The translations under genes were made by a program, and so were the position numbers. From CADCVW01 sp035644935 (GTDB taxonomy: Bacteria; Pseudomonadota; Alphaproteobacteria; Sphingomonadales; Sphingomonadaceae): a DNA stretch of 41,909 nucleotides. Shown piece by piece: positions 32,716-40,965 of the stretch; position 1 is the first letter of the stretch; the number at the start of each line of letters is the position of its first letter. The stretch spans positions 1 to 41,909 of the forward strand of contig DASQNO010000069.1 of the NCBI GenBank assembly GCA_035644935.1. The letters are read 5' to 3'. The notes below the pieces were generated by a model. That model was not told where the DNA came from, did not search any database, and saw only the letters and a list, made by a program, of their open reading frames with translations.

Positions 32716-33048
32716 ATGCAGCCAAGGTCAATTGACGAAACAGTGTTGGCGATCGTTTTCAAGTTGTCGAATGCACCGAACGTTCAAAGTGTGTCGTCGG
32801 TGGCGATCAACAAGGAACTCGCGGGAGCTATTGGAGAGATGGGAGTGGCCTGGAGCCTGAAAAGGCTATGGGCTCGAGAATTCATCAAAATTGATGAGGC
32901 AGCTCAGGACTTTCCTAACTTCCGAAAAATCGAGGCGATCACGGTCTCTGGGCTCGATTGGTTACAGGAAGGCTTCGACAATCATAACAGCTCGGTTAGT
33001 GCCTATCTTAGAGGAACCGTAAGCGCGGCTGAGGCGCTGGAAGGCTAA
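32716..33048 (+). CDS. unknown low-GC protein, possible winged helix, between carA and carB
   Basis: A 110-residue product I do not recognise. The segment SSVAINKELAGAIGEMGVAW, LKRLWAREFIKI and IEAITVSGLDWLQE has the helix-helix-wing spacing of a small winged-helix domain (the last part resembles the LTxxGxxxL of such folds), so DNA or protein binding is possible but unproven. GC is about 48-50%, against nearly 70% for carA and carB. ATG at 32716 is chosen because GAGG lies eight bases upstream; ATG at 32710 overlaps the carA stop as TGATG and is the alternative. It is followed after 41 bp by another low-GC gene. Confidence 0.68.
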   Translation: MQPRSIDETVLAIVFKLSNAPNVQSVSSVAINKELAGAIGEMGVAWSLKRLWAREFIKIDEAAQDFPNFRKIEAITVSGLDWLQEGFDNHNSSVSAYLRGTVSAAEALEG

Positions 33049-33089
33049 CTAAACTAGATATAACTCTGCCGCAATCAGAAGGCTGGCGC

Positions 33090-33464
33090 ATGAACGAAGA
33101 AGAAGCTGCTGTTTTTGTAAGAAAGAGCTCGAACGAGCAGAGCTTTGCAAGATACTGGCTTCCATATTGCTTCCAGAGAGTAGATTGGGCTGGAGCAAAG
33201 TGGGCTTTTCTTCCGTTAAACCGCAATTATAAGCCGTTAGGTTACCTCTCAGGCGCATGGGTTGACTATCCCGACTACTTGCAGACTCACGGAGTGAAAT
33301 TTAGTCGTGATCCGTCCACGATTACCGGTGCGTGGGTCGACAATCCGTCGCCCGCATCGGATGTGTTGTGGCTATACAGTGACGGTGCCAAGTCGCGTTT
33401 GAATTATTTCGCTCGTCTTGAACGAGTGATGCTAAAGGCAAAGATGCTCGTGAACGTTCGCTAA
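33090..33464 (+). CDS. unknown low-GC protein preceding carB
   Basis: A 124-residue protein with no recognised domain. It is rich in aromatic residues (RYWLPYCFQRVDWAGAKWAF) and contains a repeated motif GAWVDYP / GAWVDNP about 26 residues apart, suggesting a small beta-rich fold. There is no signal peptide or membrane segment. AGAAGG lies seven bases before the ATG. The TAA stop shares its last base with the carB ATG (TAATG), so carB translation is coupled to it. GC is about 47-50%. Together with the preceding gene it forms a foreign-looking pair inside the car operon. Confidence 0.72.
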   Translation: MNEEEAAVFVRKSSNEQSFARYWLPYCFQRVDWAGAKWAFLPLNRNYKPLGYLSGAWVDYPDYLQTHGVKFSRDPSTITGAWVDNPSPASDVLWLYSDGAKSRLNYFARLERVMLKAKMLVNVR

Positions 33465-36400
33465 TGCCCCGTCGCACCGACATCTCGTCCATCCTCATCA
33501 TCGGCGCCGGGCCGGTCATCATCGGCCAGGCCGCCGAGTTCGACTATTCGGGCACGCAGGCGGTCAAGGCGCTGCGCGCCGAGGGCTACCGCATCGTGCT
33601 GGTCAATTCGAACCCGGCGACGATCATGACCGATCCGGAAATCGCGGACGCGACCTATATCGAGCCGATCACACCGGCGGTCGTCGCCAAGATCATCGAG
33701 CGCGAGCGGCCCGACGCGCTGCTCCCGACGATGGGCGGGCAGACCGCGCTCAACACCGCGCTCGCCCTCTACCATGACGGCACGCTGGACCGTTTCGGCG
33801 TCCGGATGATCGGCGCGGACGCGCAGGCCATCGAGATGGCCGAGGACCGGCTCAAGTTCCGCGAGGCGATGGAGCGGATCGGGCTCGAATCCCCCAAGAG
33901 CCGCATCGCGCACGATCTGAACGAAGCGATGGAAGCGCTTGAGATCACGGGCCTGCCCGCGATCATCCGCCCCAGCTTCACGCTCGGCGGCACCGGCGGC
34001 GGCATCGCCTACAACCGCGACGAGTTTGCGCAGATCGTCGCGGGCGGGCTGTCGGCGAGCCCGACCACCGAAGTGCTGATCGAGGAGTCGGTGCTCGGGT
34101 GGAAGGAATATGAGATGGAGGTCGTGCGCGACCGCGCCGACAACGCCATCATCATCTGTTCGATCGAGAATGTCGACCCGATGGGCGTGCACACGGGGGA
34201 CTCGATCACCGTCGCGCCCGCGATCACGCTGACCGACAAGGAATATCAGGTCATGCGCGACGCCAGCATCGCGTGCTTGCGCGAAATCGGCGTCGAAACA
34301 GGTGGTTCCAACGTTCAGTTCGCGGTCGATCCGAAAACCGGGCGGCTGGTCGTCATCGAAATGAACCCGCGCGTGTCGCGCTCCTCGGCGCTGGCGTCCA
34401 AGGCCACCGGTTTCCCGATCGCCAAGGTCGCCGCCAAGCTGGCGGTCGGCTACACGCTGGACGAGATCGACAACGAGATCACCGGCGCGACGCCCGCGAG
34501 CTTCGAACCCGCGCTCGATTATATCGTCACCAAAATTCCGCGCTTCACGTTCGAGAAGTTCGCCGGCACCGAACCTTTGCTCTCACCCTCCATGAAGTCC
34601 GTCGGCGAAGTCATGGCGATCGGGCGCAGCTTCTGTGAATCGCTGCAAAAGGCGTTGCGCGGATTGGAGACGGGGCTCGCCGGATTGAACGACGTCGAGG
34701 CGCTGGAGGGCGCGCCGCGCGCGGAGATCGAGGCGGAGCTGGCGCGGCCGACCCCGGACCGGCTGCTCGTCGCCGCGCAGGCGCTGCGCGAAGGCTTCAC
34801 CGTCGACGAGATCCACGCGATCACCGCCTACGACCCCTGGTTCCTCGAACGCCTGCGCGAGATCGTGCATGCCGAGATCGAGGTCCGCATCAACGGCCTG
34901 CCGCTGGACGCGGAGGGCCTGCGCCGCCTCAAGGCAATGGGCTTTTCCGACAGCCGCCTGGCGTTCCTGGCGCTACAGTCGGCGCATCTGCGAAAGGGCA
35001 CGCGCCGCGCGGTCGCCGGGGGCAGCGGGCTGATCAAGGATGCAATCACCGCGATGACCGGCGGGGTGACGGCCTCCGAAGTGCGCGCGCTGCGCCACCG
35101 CCTGGGCGTCCGCCCCGTGTTCAAGCGCATCGACAGCTGCGCCGCCGAGTTCGAGGCGATCACGCCCTACATGTATTCGACATACGAGGCGCCCGCGTTC
35201 GGCCTGGCCGTCGACGAGAGTCACCCGACGGAAAGGCGCAAGATCGTAATTTTGGGTGGCGGGCCCAACCGGATCGGGCAGGGGATCGAGTTCGACTATT
35301 GCTGCTGCCACGCCGCCTTTGCGCTGCGCGACGCGGGGTTCGAGACGATCATGATCAACTGCAACCCGGAAACGGTGAGCACCGATTACGACACGGCCGA
35401 CCGCCTGTACTTCGAGCCGCTGACCGCCGAGGACGTGCTGGAGGTGCTCCACGCCGAGAAGCAGTCGGGCGAGCTGGTCGGCGTCATCGTCCAGTTCGGC
35501 GGGCAGACGCCGCTGAAACTGGCTGCCGAGCTCGACGCCGCGGGCATCCCGATCCTCGGAACGCCGGTCGACGCGATCGACCTTGCCGAGGACCGCGAAC
35601 GCTTCGCGGCCTTGGTCAACCGCCTGGGCCTCAGGCAGCCCGCCAACGGCATCGCCCGCTCGCGCGACGAGGCCTTGGCGGTCGCGCGGACGATCGGCTA
35701 CCCGGTGCTGATGCGCCCCAGCTATGTGCTGGGCGGCCGCGCGATGGAGATCGTCGACGGGCCGGCGCAGCTCGAACACTACATCGCCACCGCCGTGCGG
35801 GTGTCCGGCGACAGCCCCGTGCTGATCGACCGCTACCTGCGCGACGCGATCGAGGTCGACGTCGACGCGATCAGCGACGGCACGGACGTGTTCGTCGCCG
35901 GCGTGCTCGAACATATCGAGGAAGCCGGCGTCCATTCGGGCGACAGCGCCTGTTCGATCCCGCCGCACAGCCTCTCGGCGGAAATTATCGCCGAAATCGA
36001 GCGCCAGACGCGCGAATTGGCGCTCGCATTGCGCGTCAACGGGCTCATGAACATCCAATTCGCGGTCAAAGAGGGCCAGGTTTACCTGATCGAGGTCAAT
36101 CCGCGCGCCTCGCGCACCGTCCCTTTCACTGCGAAGGCCACTGGCGTTCCCCTCGCCAAGATCGCCGCGCGCGTCATGGCGGGGGCCCCTCTCCTGGGCC
36201 TCCTCCCACCCGCCCGAACGCCCATGACTCACATCGCCGTCAAGGAATCCGTCTTCCCCTTCGCCCGCTTCCCCGGCACCGACCCCGTCCTGTCGCCCGA
36301 GATGAAGAGCACCGGCGAAGTCATGGGAATCGCCGAAACCTTCCCGCTCGCCTTCGCCAAGGCGATGCTGGGGGCAGGGGTGGAACTGCCGGAGGGCGGC

Positions 36401-36796
36401 ACCGTCTTCATCTCGGTCAAGGACGGCGACAAGGCGCAAGTCCTGCCCGCCGCACGGCAATTGGATGCACTCGGGTTCACCCTGGTCGCGACGACCGGAA
36501 CGGCGGCCTATCTCGCCGCCGAGGGCGTCGCGGTGGAACGCATTAACAAGGTAACGCAAGGGCGCCCGCACATCGTCGACCGCATCAAGGACGGCGGCAT
36601 CGCGCTGGTGATCAACACCACCGAAGGTTGGCAGAGCCACAAGGATTCGGCCTCCATCCGGGCCTCGTCCGTGGCCGGCAAGGTGCCGTATTTCACCACC
36701 GCAGCCGCGAGCGTCGCGGCCGTCGGCGCGATCGCAGCGCTGCGGGACCACGCCCTTGAAGTCCGGCCCCTTCAGGACTATTATTCCGCCTCTTAA
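33464..36796 (+). CDS. carB: carbamoyl-phosphate synthase large subunit
   Basis: Makes carbamoyl phosphate from bicarbonate, ATP and ammonia supplied by CarA. The product has 1110 residues, in two homologous synthetase halves. The first begins ILIIGAGPVIIGQAAEFDYS and the second VILGGGPNRIGQGIEFDYCC (about 590-610); both have ATP-grasp domains (GGTGGGIAYN, EMNPRVSRSSALASKATGFP; EVNPRASRTVPFTAKATGVP). The C-terminal MGS-like domain (about 960-1080, TLVATTGTAAYLAAEGVAVE) is where allosteric effectors bind in E. coli. The ATG overlaps the stop of the preceding low-GC gene. It is followed by greA. Confidence 0.99.
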   Translation: MPRRTDISSILIIGAGPVIIGQAAEFDYSGTQAVKALRAEGYRIVLVNSNPATIMTDPEIADATYIEPITPAVVAKIIERERPDALLPTMGGQTALNTALALYHDGTLDRFGVRMIGADAQAIEMAEDRLKFREAMERIGLESPKSRIAHDLNEAMEALEITGLPAIIRPSFTLGGTGGGIAYNRDEFAQIVAGGLSASPTTEVLIEESVLGWKEYEMEVVRDRADNAIIICSIENVDPMGVHTGDSITVAPAITLTDKEYQVMRDASIACLREIGVETGGSNVQFAVDPKTGRLVVIEMNPRVSRSSALASKATGFPIAKVAAKLAVGYTLDEIDNEITGATPASFEPALDYIVTKIPRFTFEKFAGTEPLLSPSMKSVGEVMAIGRSFCESLQKALRGLETGLAGLNDVEALEGAPRAEIEAELARPTPDRLLVAAQALREGFTVDEIHAITAYDPWFLERLREIVHAEIEVRINGLPLDAEGLRRLKAMGFSDSRLAFLALQSAHLRKGTRRAVAGGSGLIKDAITAMTGGVTASEVRALRHRLGVRPVFKRIDSCAAEFEAITPYMYSTYEAPAFGLAVDESHPTERRKIVILGGGPNRIGQGIEFDYCCCHAAFALRDAGFETIMINCNPETVSTDYDTADRLYFEPLTAEDVLEVLHAEKQSGELVGVIVQFGGQTPLKLAAELDAAGIPILGTPVDAIDLAEDRERFAALVNRLGLRQPANGIARSRDEALAVARTIGYPVLMRPSYVLGGRAMEIVDGPAQLEHYIATAVRVSGDSPVLIDRYLRDAIEVDVDAISDGTDVFVAGVLEHIEEAGVHSGDSACSIPPHSLSAEIIAEIERQTRELALALRVNGLMNIQFAVKEGQVYLIEVNPRASRTVPFTAKATGVPLAKIAARVMAGAPLLGLLPPARTPMTHIAVKESVFPFARFPGTDPVLSPEMKSTGEVMGIAETFPLAFAKAMLGAGVELPEGGTVFISVKDGDKAQVLPAARQLDALGFTLVATTGTAAYLAAEGVAVERINKVTQGRPHIVDRIKDGGIALVINTTEGWQSHKDSASIRASSVAGKVPYFTTAAASVAAVGAIAALRDHALEVRPLQDYYSAS

Positions 36797-36831
36797 ACAA
36801 CACCTCCCAAACCCTTGCAGACGCAAGCGGA

Positions 36832-36848
36832 CGCTCGTGAGACGAGCG
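36832..36848 (+). promoter_or_regulatory. short perfect hairpin in the greA leader
   Basis: CGCTCGT-GAG-ACGAGCG, a perfect 7-bp stem with a 3-base loop, between carB and greA. An AGGAGG follows at 36855-36860, but it is only two bases from the next ATG (36863) and 23 from the start preferred by homology. There is no U-tract, so a role in attenuation or in start choice for greA is only a possibility. Confidence 0.4.
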
Positions 36849-36883
36849 CCGACCAGGAGGCTATGACGAAGGGCGTGATGAGG

Positions 36884-37363
36884 ATGGCGACGGTCGATAA
36901 GGCGCCGATGCTGGACGAGGGCTACCGCAAGCTCGTGGATGAGGTTCGCCAGCTCAAGATGGTGGAACGGCCAGCGATCATTCAGGCGATCGAGGAAGCG
37001 CGCGCGCACGGCGATCTGTCGGAAAACGCCGAGTACCACGCCGCCAAGGAACGGCAGGGGCAGGTCGAGGCGACGATCTCCGACATCGAAGACAAGCTCA
37101 GCCGGGCGCAGATCATCGACCCCAAGACGCTCTCGGGCGACCGCATCGTGTTCGGCGCCACCGTGCATCTGCTCGACGAGGACGACAAGGCGATCAAATA
37201 TCAGATCGTCGGGCAGATGGAGGCGGACGCCAAGGTCGGGCGGATCTCGTACAACTCGCCGCTCGGTCGCGCGCTGATCGGGCGGAACCTGGGCGACGAT
37301 GTCGAGGTGTCGACGCCGTCCGGCGACCGCTACTACAGCGTCGCCAAGGTGGAATTCATCTGA
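36884..37363 (+). CDS. greA: transcription elongation factor GreA
   Basis: Stimulates transcript cleavage by backtracked RNA polymerase. The product has 159 residues, the usual length. The N-terminal coiled coil carries the family hallmark AIEEARAHGDLSENAEYHAA with the acidic tip residues, then KERQGQVEATISDIEDKLSR, and the C-terminal FKBP-like domain includes RISYNSPLGRALIGRNLGDD. The ATG at 36884 (MATVDKAPMLDEGYRKL) is chosen by homology; ATGs at 36863 and 36878 are in frame, and an AGGAGG lies upstream of the first. Confidence 0.95.
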   Translation: MATVDKAPMLDEGYRKLVDEVRQLKMVERPAIIQAIEEARAHGDLSENAEYHAAKERQGQVEATISDIEDKLSRAQIIDPKTLSGDRIVFGATVHLLDEDDKAIKYQIVGQMEADAKVGRISYNSPLGRALIGRNLGDDVEVSTPSGDRYYSVAKVEFI

Positions 37364-37407
37364 CCGGGCTGAAGTCCAGCGCCACCGCCTGGATCGCGGG
37401 CGCCACG

Positions 37408-37992
37408 GTGGTGGCGTGGTTGCTGGTGAATGCATTGGGCCTCGACGCGCAGGCCGCGGTGGGTGGTGGGTTCATTCCTGCGCGGCTGACTTATGCACTG
37501 GAAGGCGAGGGGTTCCTGCCCGCGCTGCTCACGCCGTTTAGTGCCGCGCTGCTGCATGCCAATCTGCTGCACCTGTCGCTCAATCTGATGATGCTGCTGA
37601 TCTGCGGTGCGCCGGTCGAGCGCGCGATCGGCCGCGGCAACTTCATCGCGCTTTATGTGATCGGCGCGCTTGCGGCAGCGGGAGCGCAGTGGGCGGTCGA
37701 CCCGGCGTCGCAGGTGCCGATGGTCGGCGCGAGCGGCGCCATCAGCGCGATCGTCGGCGGCTATTCGCTGCTGTTCGGGCGCAACCGCGTCCGCGTCGCC
37801 AATCCCGCGCTGGCGCGAGCGCTACACGTGCTGTGGCTAGCCGCGGCGTGGATTGGGTTGCAGCTGCTCTTCGGCCTGGCCTCACGCGGCAGCGGCGGAC
37901 CAGCGATCGCGACACTGGCGCACGTCGGCGGGTTCCTGGCCGGCCTGGCACTGATCACGCCACTGCACCGCTTGCATTGGCGGCGGGCCTGA
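37408..37992 (+). CDS. rhomboid family intramembrane serine protease
   Basis: A membrane protein with about six hydrophobic segments. Catalytic features of rhomboids are in order: HANLLHLSLNLMMLL (H50, oxyanion-side histidine and asparagine), nucleophile S109 in MVGASGAISAIVGG, and catalytic H172 in LAHVGGFLAGLAL. The first usable start is GTG at 37408, but this begins inside the first membrane helix. The frame is open upstream through SSATAWIAGATVV to a CTG at 37360 that overlaps the greA stop as CTGA, so the true protein may be 16 residues longer. Substrates are unknown. Confidence 0.85.
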   Translation: MVAWLLVNALGLDAQAAVGGGFIPARLTYALEGEGFLPALLTPFSAALLHANLLHLSLNLMMLLICGAPVERAIGRGNFIALYVIGALAAAGAQWAVDPASQVPMVGASGAISAIVGGYSLLFGRNRVRVANPALARALHVLWLAAAWIGLQLLFGLASRGSGGPAIATLAHVGGFLAGLALITPLHRLHWRRA

Positions 37993-38018
37993 AGCCAGGC
38001 GACAGCTAGCGGGCCTGA

Positions 38019-38246
38019 CTAAATCTTGGCCGTTCCGACGTCCGGTTCCAGCAAGCGATGCAAGTGGACGATGACGTATTTCATCTCGGCGTCATCGACG
38101 GTGCGTTGCGCATTGCTGCGCCACGCGTCCTCTGCATCGTCGTAGTTGGCGAACATCCCGACGATATCGAGCGCTTCCAGATCGACGAAGTCGACCCCTT
38201 GCGGATCGCGGACGCGGCCGCCGAATACGAGGTGAAGACCGGACAT
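38019..38246 (-). CDS. DUF4170 protein
   Basis: A 75-residue protein of an alphaproteobacterial family of unknown function. It begins MSGLHLVFGGRVRDPQGVDF, continues LEALDIVGMFANYDDAEDAW and ends in YVIVHLHRLLEP, all usual for DUF4170. It lies nine bases downstream of the mlaC-like gene on the same strand and probably shares its transcript. Confidence 0.85.
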   Translation of the reverse strand: MSGLHLVFGGRVRDPQGVDFVDLEALDIVGMFANYDDAEDAWRSNAQRTVDDAEMKYVIVHLHRLLEPDVGTAKI

Positions 38247-38255
38247 GCCCGCCTG

Positions 38256-38849
38256 CTACCCGCGCGATCGCATGAACGCAATCAGCGCATCGAACCCGCG
38301 ACGCTTGATGAAGCTGTCGAAGTCAGCCTGTTGCGCCAGACCAAGGTTGACGCCGCCAACCGTCAAGTTGTTGACCTTGTAACCGGATCCGGTCCGCGTC
38401 ACCGTCCAAACCGCATTGGCCGGCCGTGCGCCGGGACGGGTGACGGTCGTGACCACAGCGGCTGAATCGCCGCGCGGGACCACGCGGATGACCTTCAGAT
38501 CGGCATTGGCATAGGGCGCGAGCCGGTCACCGTATGTGCCGACGATGAAGCCCGGAAACGCCGCCCGATACTGATTGAGCTGCGCAGGCGTCAGCGTTGG
38601 ACGCTGACGTTGGATCAGCCGGTCACCGATAGCGACCACATCGAAATGCTGGGCCAGGATCGCGCGGAACTGGCCGCGCGCGGTCGCCGGGTTGCCGGTG
38701 CGCAGCGAGGCGAAAGCCGTATCGGCCAGCGTGTCAATGAAACGCCCGGGATCGCGGTTGTCGACGGCGGCGACGGCCACGGCCGGCGTCAGCGACACGG
38801 TCGCCGCAGCGGATAAGCCGAGCGCCAGGGAGGCGATGATGATCTTCAT
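38256..38849 (-). CDS. mlaC: MlaC/Tol-type phospholipid-binding periplasmic protein
   Basis: A 197-residue secreted protein (signal peptide MKIIIASLALGLSAAATVSL to AVAVAA). The MlaC-like core has a helical N-terminal half with RGQFRAILAQHFDVVAIGDR, AQLNQYRAAFPGFIVGTYGD, and a strand-rich C-terminal half (GYKVNNLTVGGVNLGLAQQA, DFDSFIKRRG). Such proteins ferry phospholipids between outer and inner membranes with the MlaFEDB complex, whose genes are not in this window, so the transport link is inferred. A terminator of the upstream cassette separates the two units. Confidence 0.85.
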   Translation of the reverse strand: MKIIIASLALGLSAAATVSLTPAVAVAAVDNRDPGRFIDTLADTAFASLRTGNPATARGQFRAILAQHFDVVAIGDRLIQRQRPTLTPAQLNQYRAAFPGFIVGTYGDRLAPYANADLKVIRVVPRGDSAAVVTTVTRPGARPANAVWTVTRTGSGYKVNNLTVGGVNLGLAQQADFDSFIKRRGFDALIAFMRSRG

Positions 38850-38878
38850 GTCCGAACTCCAGTGCCGCGTGTGGCATG

Positions 38879-38904
38879 AAAAAGGGCAGCGCGACGCTGC
38901 CCTT
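38879..38904 (-). terminator. intrinsic terminator of the yqjDE-like cassette
   Basis: On the minus strand AAGGGCAGCG-TCG-CGCTGCCCTT forms a perfect 10-bp stem with a 3-base loop, followed at once by a run of T (AAAAA on the plus strand at 38879-38883). It lies 30-55 bases after the stop at 38934 and before the mlaC start at 38849. This is the one textbook Rho-independent terminator in the window. Confidence 0.9.
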
Positions 38905-38933
38905 CCTCATCGCATGATCCAGATGAACGCGCG

Positions 38934-39434
38934 CTAGCTGCTCTTGACGCTCGACGCGGCGGCCGTGGCCGACTCCTTAACCACGGTGCTGGCGGACTGC
39001 GCCAATTCTTTGGCCTTTTCCATCGCCGCATCCTTGTTGATGCCAAGCTCGTCGAGCTTGTCGCGACCCGCGTCCTTGGCCGCCTGCGCCGCGGTGCGCG
39101 CGGAGTCGTTGATCTTCTCGCCGATGCCGCCGAGCAGCTCGTCTTCCTTGCGTGTGCGGGGAAGAACCGCCGCCGCCAGGGCACCGAGCGCCAACCCACC
39201 GATCAGCGCGGCAACCGGGTTTGCGTCGATACCATCGGACGTCTTCATCCGTGCGGTCGAGGCCGTATCACGCGCCGAGGTGGCCAGACCGCCAGCGCGA
39301 TCGCGAGCCGTAGTAGCGAGGTCGCTGGCCCGATCCCGCGCCGACGACAGCACATCGGTCGCCGTCGTCCTGGCCGTTTCGAGCTTGTCCTTGGCGGCCG
39401 TACCCAGATTGCCGGCCGTTTCCTTGATCGTCAT
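38934..39434 (-). CDS. amphipathic-helix stress protein with one membrane segment (YtxH/DUF883-like)
   Basis: A 166-residue protein made of heptad-like Ala/Arg/Asp repeats (SSARDRASDLATTARDRAGG), one membrane segment with small residues (NPVAALIGGLALGALAAAVL, about 72-91), then a second helical half (GRDKLDELGINKDAAMEKAK). It resembles YtxH/YqjD-like membrane-anchored stress proteins. Its ATG overlaps the preceding stop as ATGA. It is the last gene of a four-gene cassette and is followed by an intrinsic terminator. Confidence 0.75.
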   Translation of the reverse strand: MTIKETAGNLGTAAKDKLETARTTATDVLSSARDRASDLATTARDRAGGLATSARDTASTARMKTSDGIDANPVAALIGGLALGALAAAVLPRTRKEDELLGGIGEKINDSARTAAQAAKDAGRDKLDELGINKDAAMEKAKELAQSASTVVKESATAAASSVKSS

Positions 39435-39814
39435 TGCTTTGTTCCTTCACCGGGGACGACGACCGGAGCCGTCAGATGGAAATCCTTGTCTTTGTTGATG
39501 ATATCCGTTTTCACCACGCCGCTAGCGTTCTTGTCCCCGCCAAAAATACGGGTCACCAGATTCGCGAGCGGATTGCGCAGGAAGAACAGCGCGAGAGCGA
39601 GTACCGCGCCACCGGCGGGTCCAGGATGTCCGGTTACCGCCTTCAGGCCTTGTCCCGACGCCTCCGAACCCTTTGTCTTAACGGTCGACCATGCGTCCGA
39701 TGCGAGGTTCGCAGGCTTGAGCCGGGTCTTCAGTTCAGCGACGGTCGCAAGTAAATCGGCCTGCGACCGTTCTGCCTTCGCGCGCGCTGCTATGAGTTGC
39801 CGTTCCGCCGTCAT
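39431..39814 (-). CDS. DUF3618-type protein
   Basis: A 127-residue protein: an N-terminal helix with the family pattern RAKAERSQADLLATVAELKT RLKP, a membrane segment near GGAVLALALFFLRNPLANLV, and a hydrophilic C-terminal tail. The function of DUF3618 is unknown; its genes commonly accompany phage_holin_3_6 genes. It overlaps both neighbours by four bases (ATGA), so the cassette is translated as a coupled unit. Confidence 0.75.
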   Translation of the reverse strand: MTAERQLIAARAKAERSQADLLATVAELKTRLKPANLASDAWSTVKTKGSEASGQGLKAVTGHPGPAGGAVLALALFFLRNPLANLVTRIFGGDKNASGVVKTDIINKDKDFHLTAPVVVPGEGTKQ

Positions 39815-40170
39815 GTGCGCTTCCCACTCATCGCCGCCGTCGCCTCCCGGATCTTCCCCATGCCCGTCTTGAAGAGGATGAAAGATATCGCGAGCGTTCC
39901 GATCAGAACGGCAAAGCCGGCTCCGATCGGCCCGATCATGTCTTCCAGCCACGTGAAGATCGCAACCAGGAAGACGATCAACGCCGCATAAGCGAGCAAC
40001 CCCGCGCCGACGATCATGCCGACGCCGGACCCGCCCTTCTCCACGCCGGTAAGGGCGGTCTGCTTGACCACCTCCACCTGCGCCGAAGCATAGGACTTGC
40101 CGTCGGCGACCGCGCGGCCGACCAGCTCGCTTATGCTGTCCCGCTCAACGCGGTCGCCGGGCGCCAACAT
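39811..40170 (-). CDS. phage_holin_3_6 / YqjE-type membrane protein
   Basis: A 119-residue protein. A soluble N-terminus (SISELVGRAVADGKSYASAQ VEVV) is followed by two membrane helices (MIVGAGLLAYAALIVFLVAI and IGPIGAGFAVLIGTLAISFI) and a short basic tail. This is the layout of E. coli YqjE (DUF1469), called holin only by distant similarity; there is no phage context here. The ATG shares a base with the preceding TAA (TAATG). Confidence 0.8.
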   Translation of the reverse strand: MLAPGDRVERDSISELVGRAVADGKSYASAQVEVVKQTALTGVEKGGSGVGMIVGAGLLAYAALIVFLVAIFTWLEDMIGPIGAGFAVLIGTLAISFILFKTGMGKIREATAAMSGKRT

Positions 40171-40925
40171 TAAGCAATCGGATCGTAGCTGTTGTCGACG
40201 CGTGGCGGTGCGCCGAGCCGCTGCGTTCCGGCAGCGGTGGAGCCAACGCCAGTGGTGTCGTCATAGTCGTCGGGGCCAGTCTGCGGCATTCCGGACTTGA
40301 CGAGGCGCACGAGCAGGAAGCCGATCGCCGCAGCGGCGCCGATCGCAACGGCGGGGCTCTTGCGCACGAGGTCGCGGGCGTCGTTGAACAATTCGTCCAC
40401 TTCCTTGCCGCGGATCGAATCGTTCAATCCGTCGAGCGCGCCGGCTGCACGGCGGACATATTCACCGTACTGGGGTCCGAGACGCTCATCGACCGTGTCG
40501 GCCGTCTCGCTGACGAGGCGCGTAACGCTGTCCAGCGCTTCGGCGGCCCTGTCCTTGCCCTGCGACGCGACGTCGCGGACCTTATCGGTGGCCTGAGACT
40601 TGAGCGACTGTACGTCCACTCCGCCGGCTCCCGAGCCACCCCCACCGGACGATCCCGTGCCGAACGAGGACGCCCCGCCGGACGTACCGGCCGACATTGA
40701 TCCCGCCTGCTCGGCGAAGCCCGAGTTCGCCTGGTCGGCGAAGCTGCCACCAGTCGAACCCGTCGAACCCAAGGGCGCGTCGAACGCATCGCCGCCCATG
40801 CCTGTGGAGCCGCCGAGGCCGGAGGACCCGCCCAGGCCGGACGAGCCGGAGGCGCCGCCAAGGCTCGACGTTCCGTCGATGATGCTGTCCGTGCCTTCCG
40901 GCAGATTGGGATCCCGAGGTGGCAT
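40170..40925 (-). CDS. Gly/Ser-rich protein with YqjD-like (DUF883-type) C-terminus
   Basis: A 251-residue protein. Residues about 15-100 are low-complexity Gly/Ser (tandem GLGGSS, GLGGST, GMGGDA). Residues about 100-190 are helical (SLKSQATDKVRDVASQGKDR, DTVDERLGPQYGEYVRRAAG, a RKSPAVAIGAAAAIGFLLVR membrane segment near the end), like YqjD/ElaB proteins, which anchor to the inner membrane and bind ribosomes in E. coli. GGAG lies seven bases before the ATG at 40925. It heads a four-gene cassette under an EcfG-like promoter at 40966-40990. Confidence 0.75.
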   Translation of the reverse strand: MPPRDPNLPEGTDSIIDGTSSLGGASGSSGLGGSSGLGGSTGMGGDAFDAPLGSTGSTGGSFADQANSGFAEQAGSMSAGTSGGASSFGTGSSGGGGSGAGGVDVQSLKSQATDKVRDVASQGKDRAAEALDSVTRLVSETADTVDERLGPQYGEYVRRAAGALDGLNDSIRGKEVDELFNDARDLVRKSPAVAIGAAAAIGFLLVRLVKSGMPQTGPDDYDDTTGVGSTAAGTQRLGAPPRVDNSYDPIA

Positions 40926-40965
40926 GAAACATCTCCGCGTTGTTTGGGATGGGTTAAGCCTCGTA

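Noticed and set aside
34973..37435. An 820-codon minus-strand frame opposite carB and greA
   Set aside because: Antisense to two strongly recognised genes, with no recognisable motif.
39811..40170. Prophage remnant suggested by a holin-like gene
   Set aside because: There is no endolysin, integrase or structural gene nearby. The protein is of the YqjE type and sits in a stress cassette, so the phage reading rests only on a family name.
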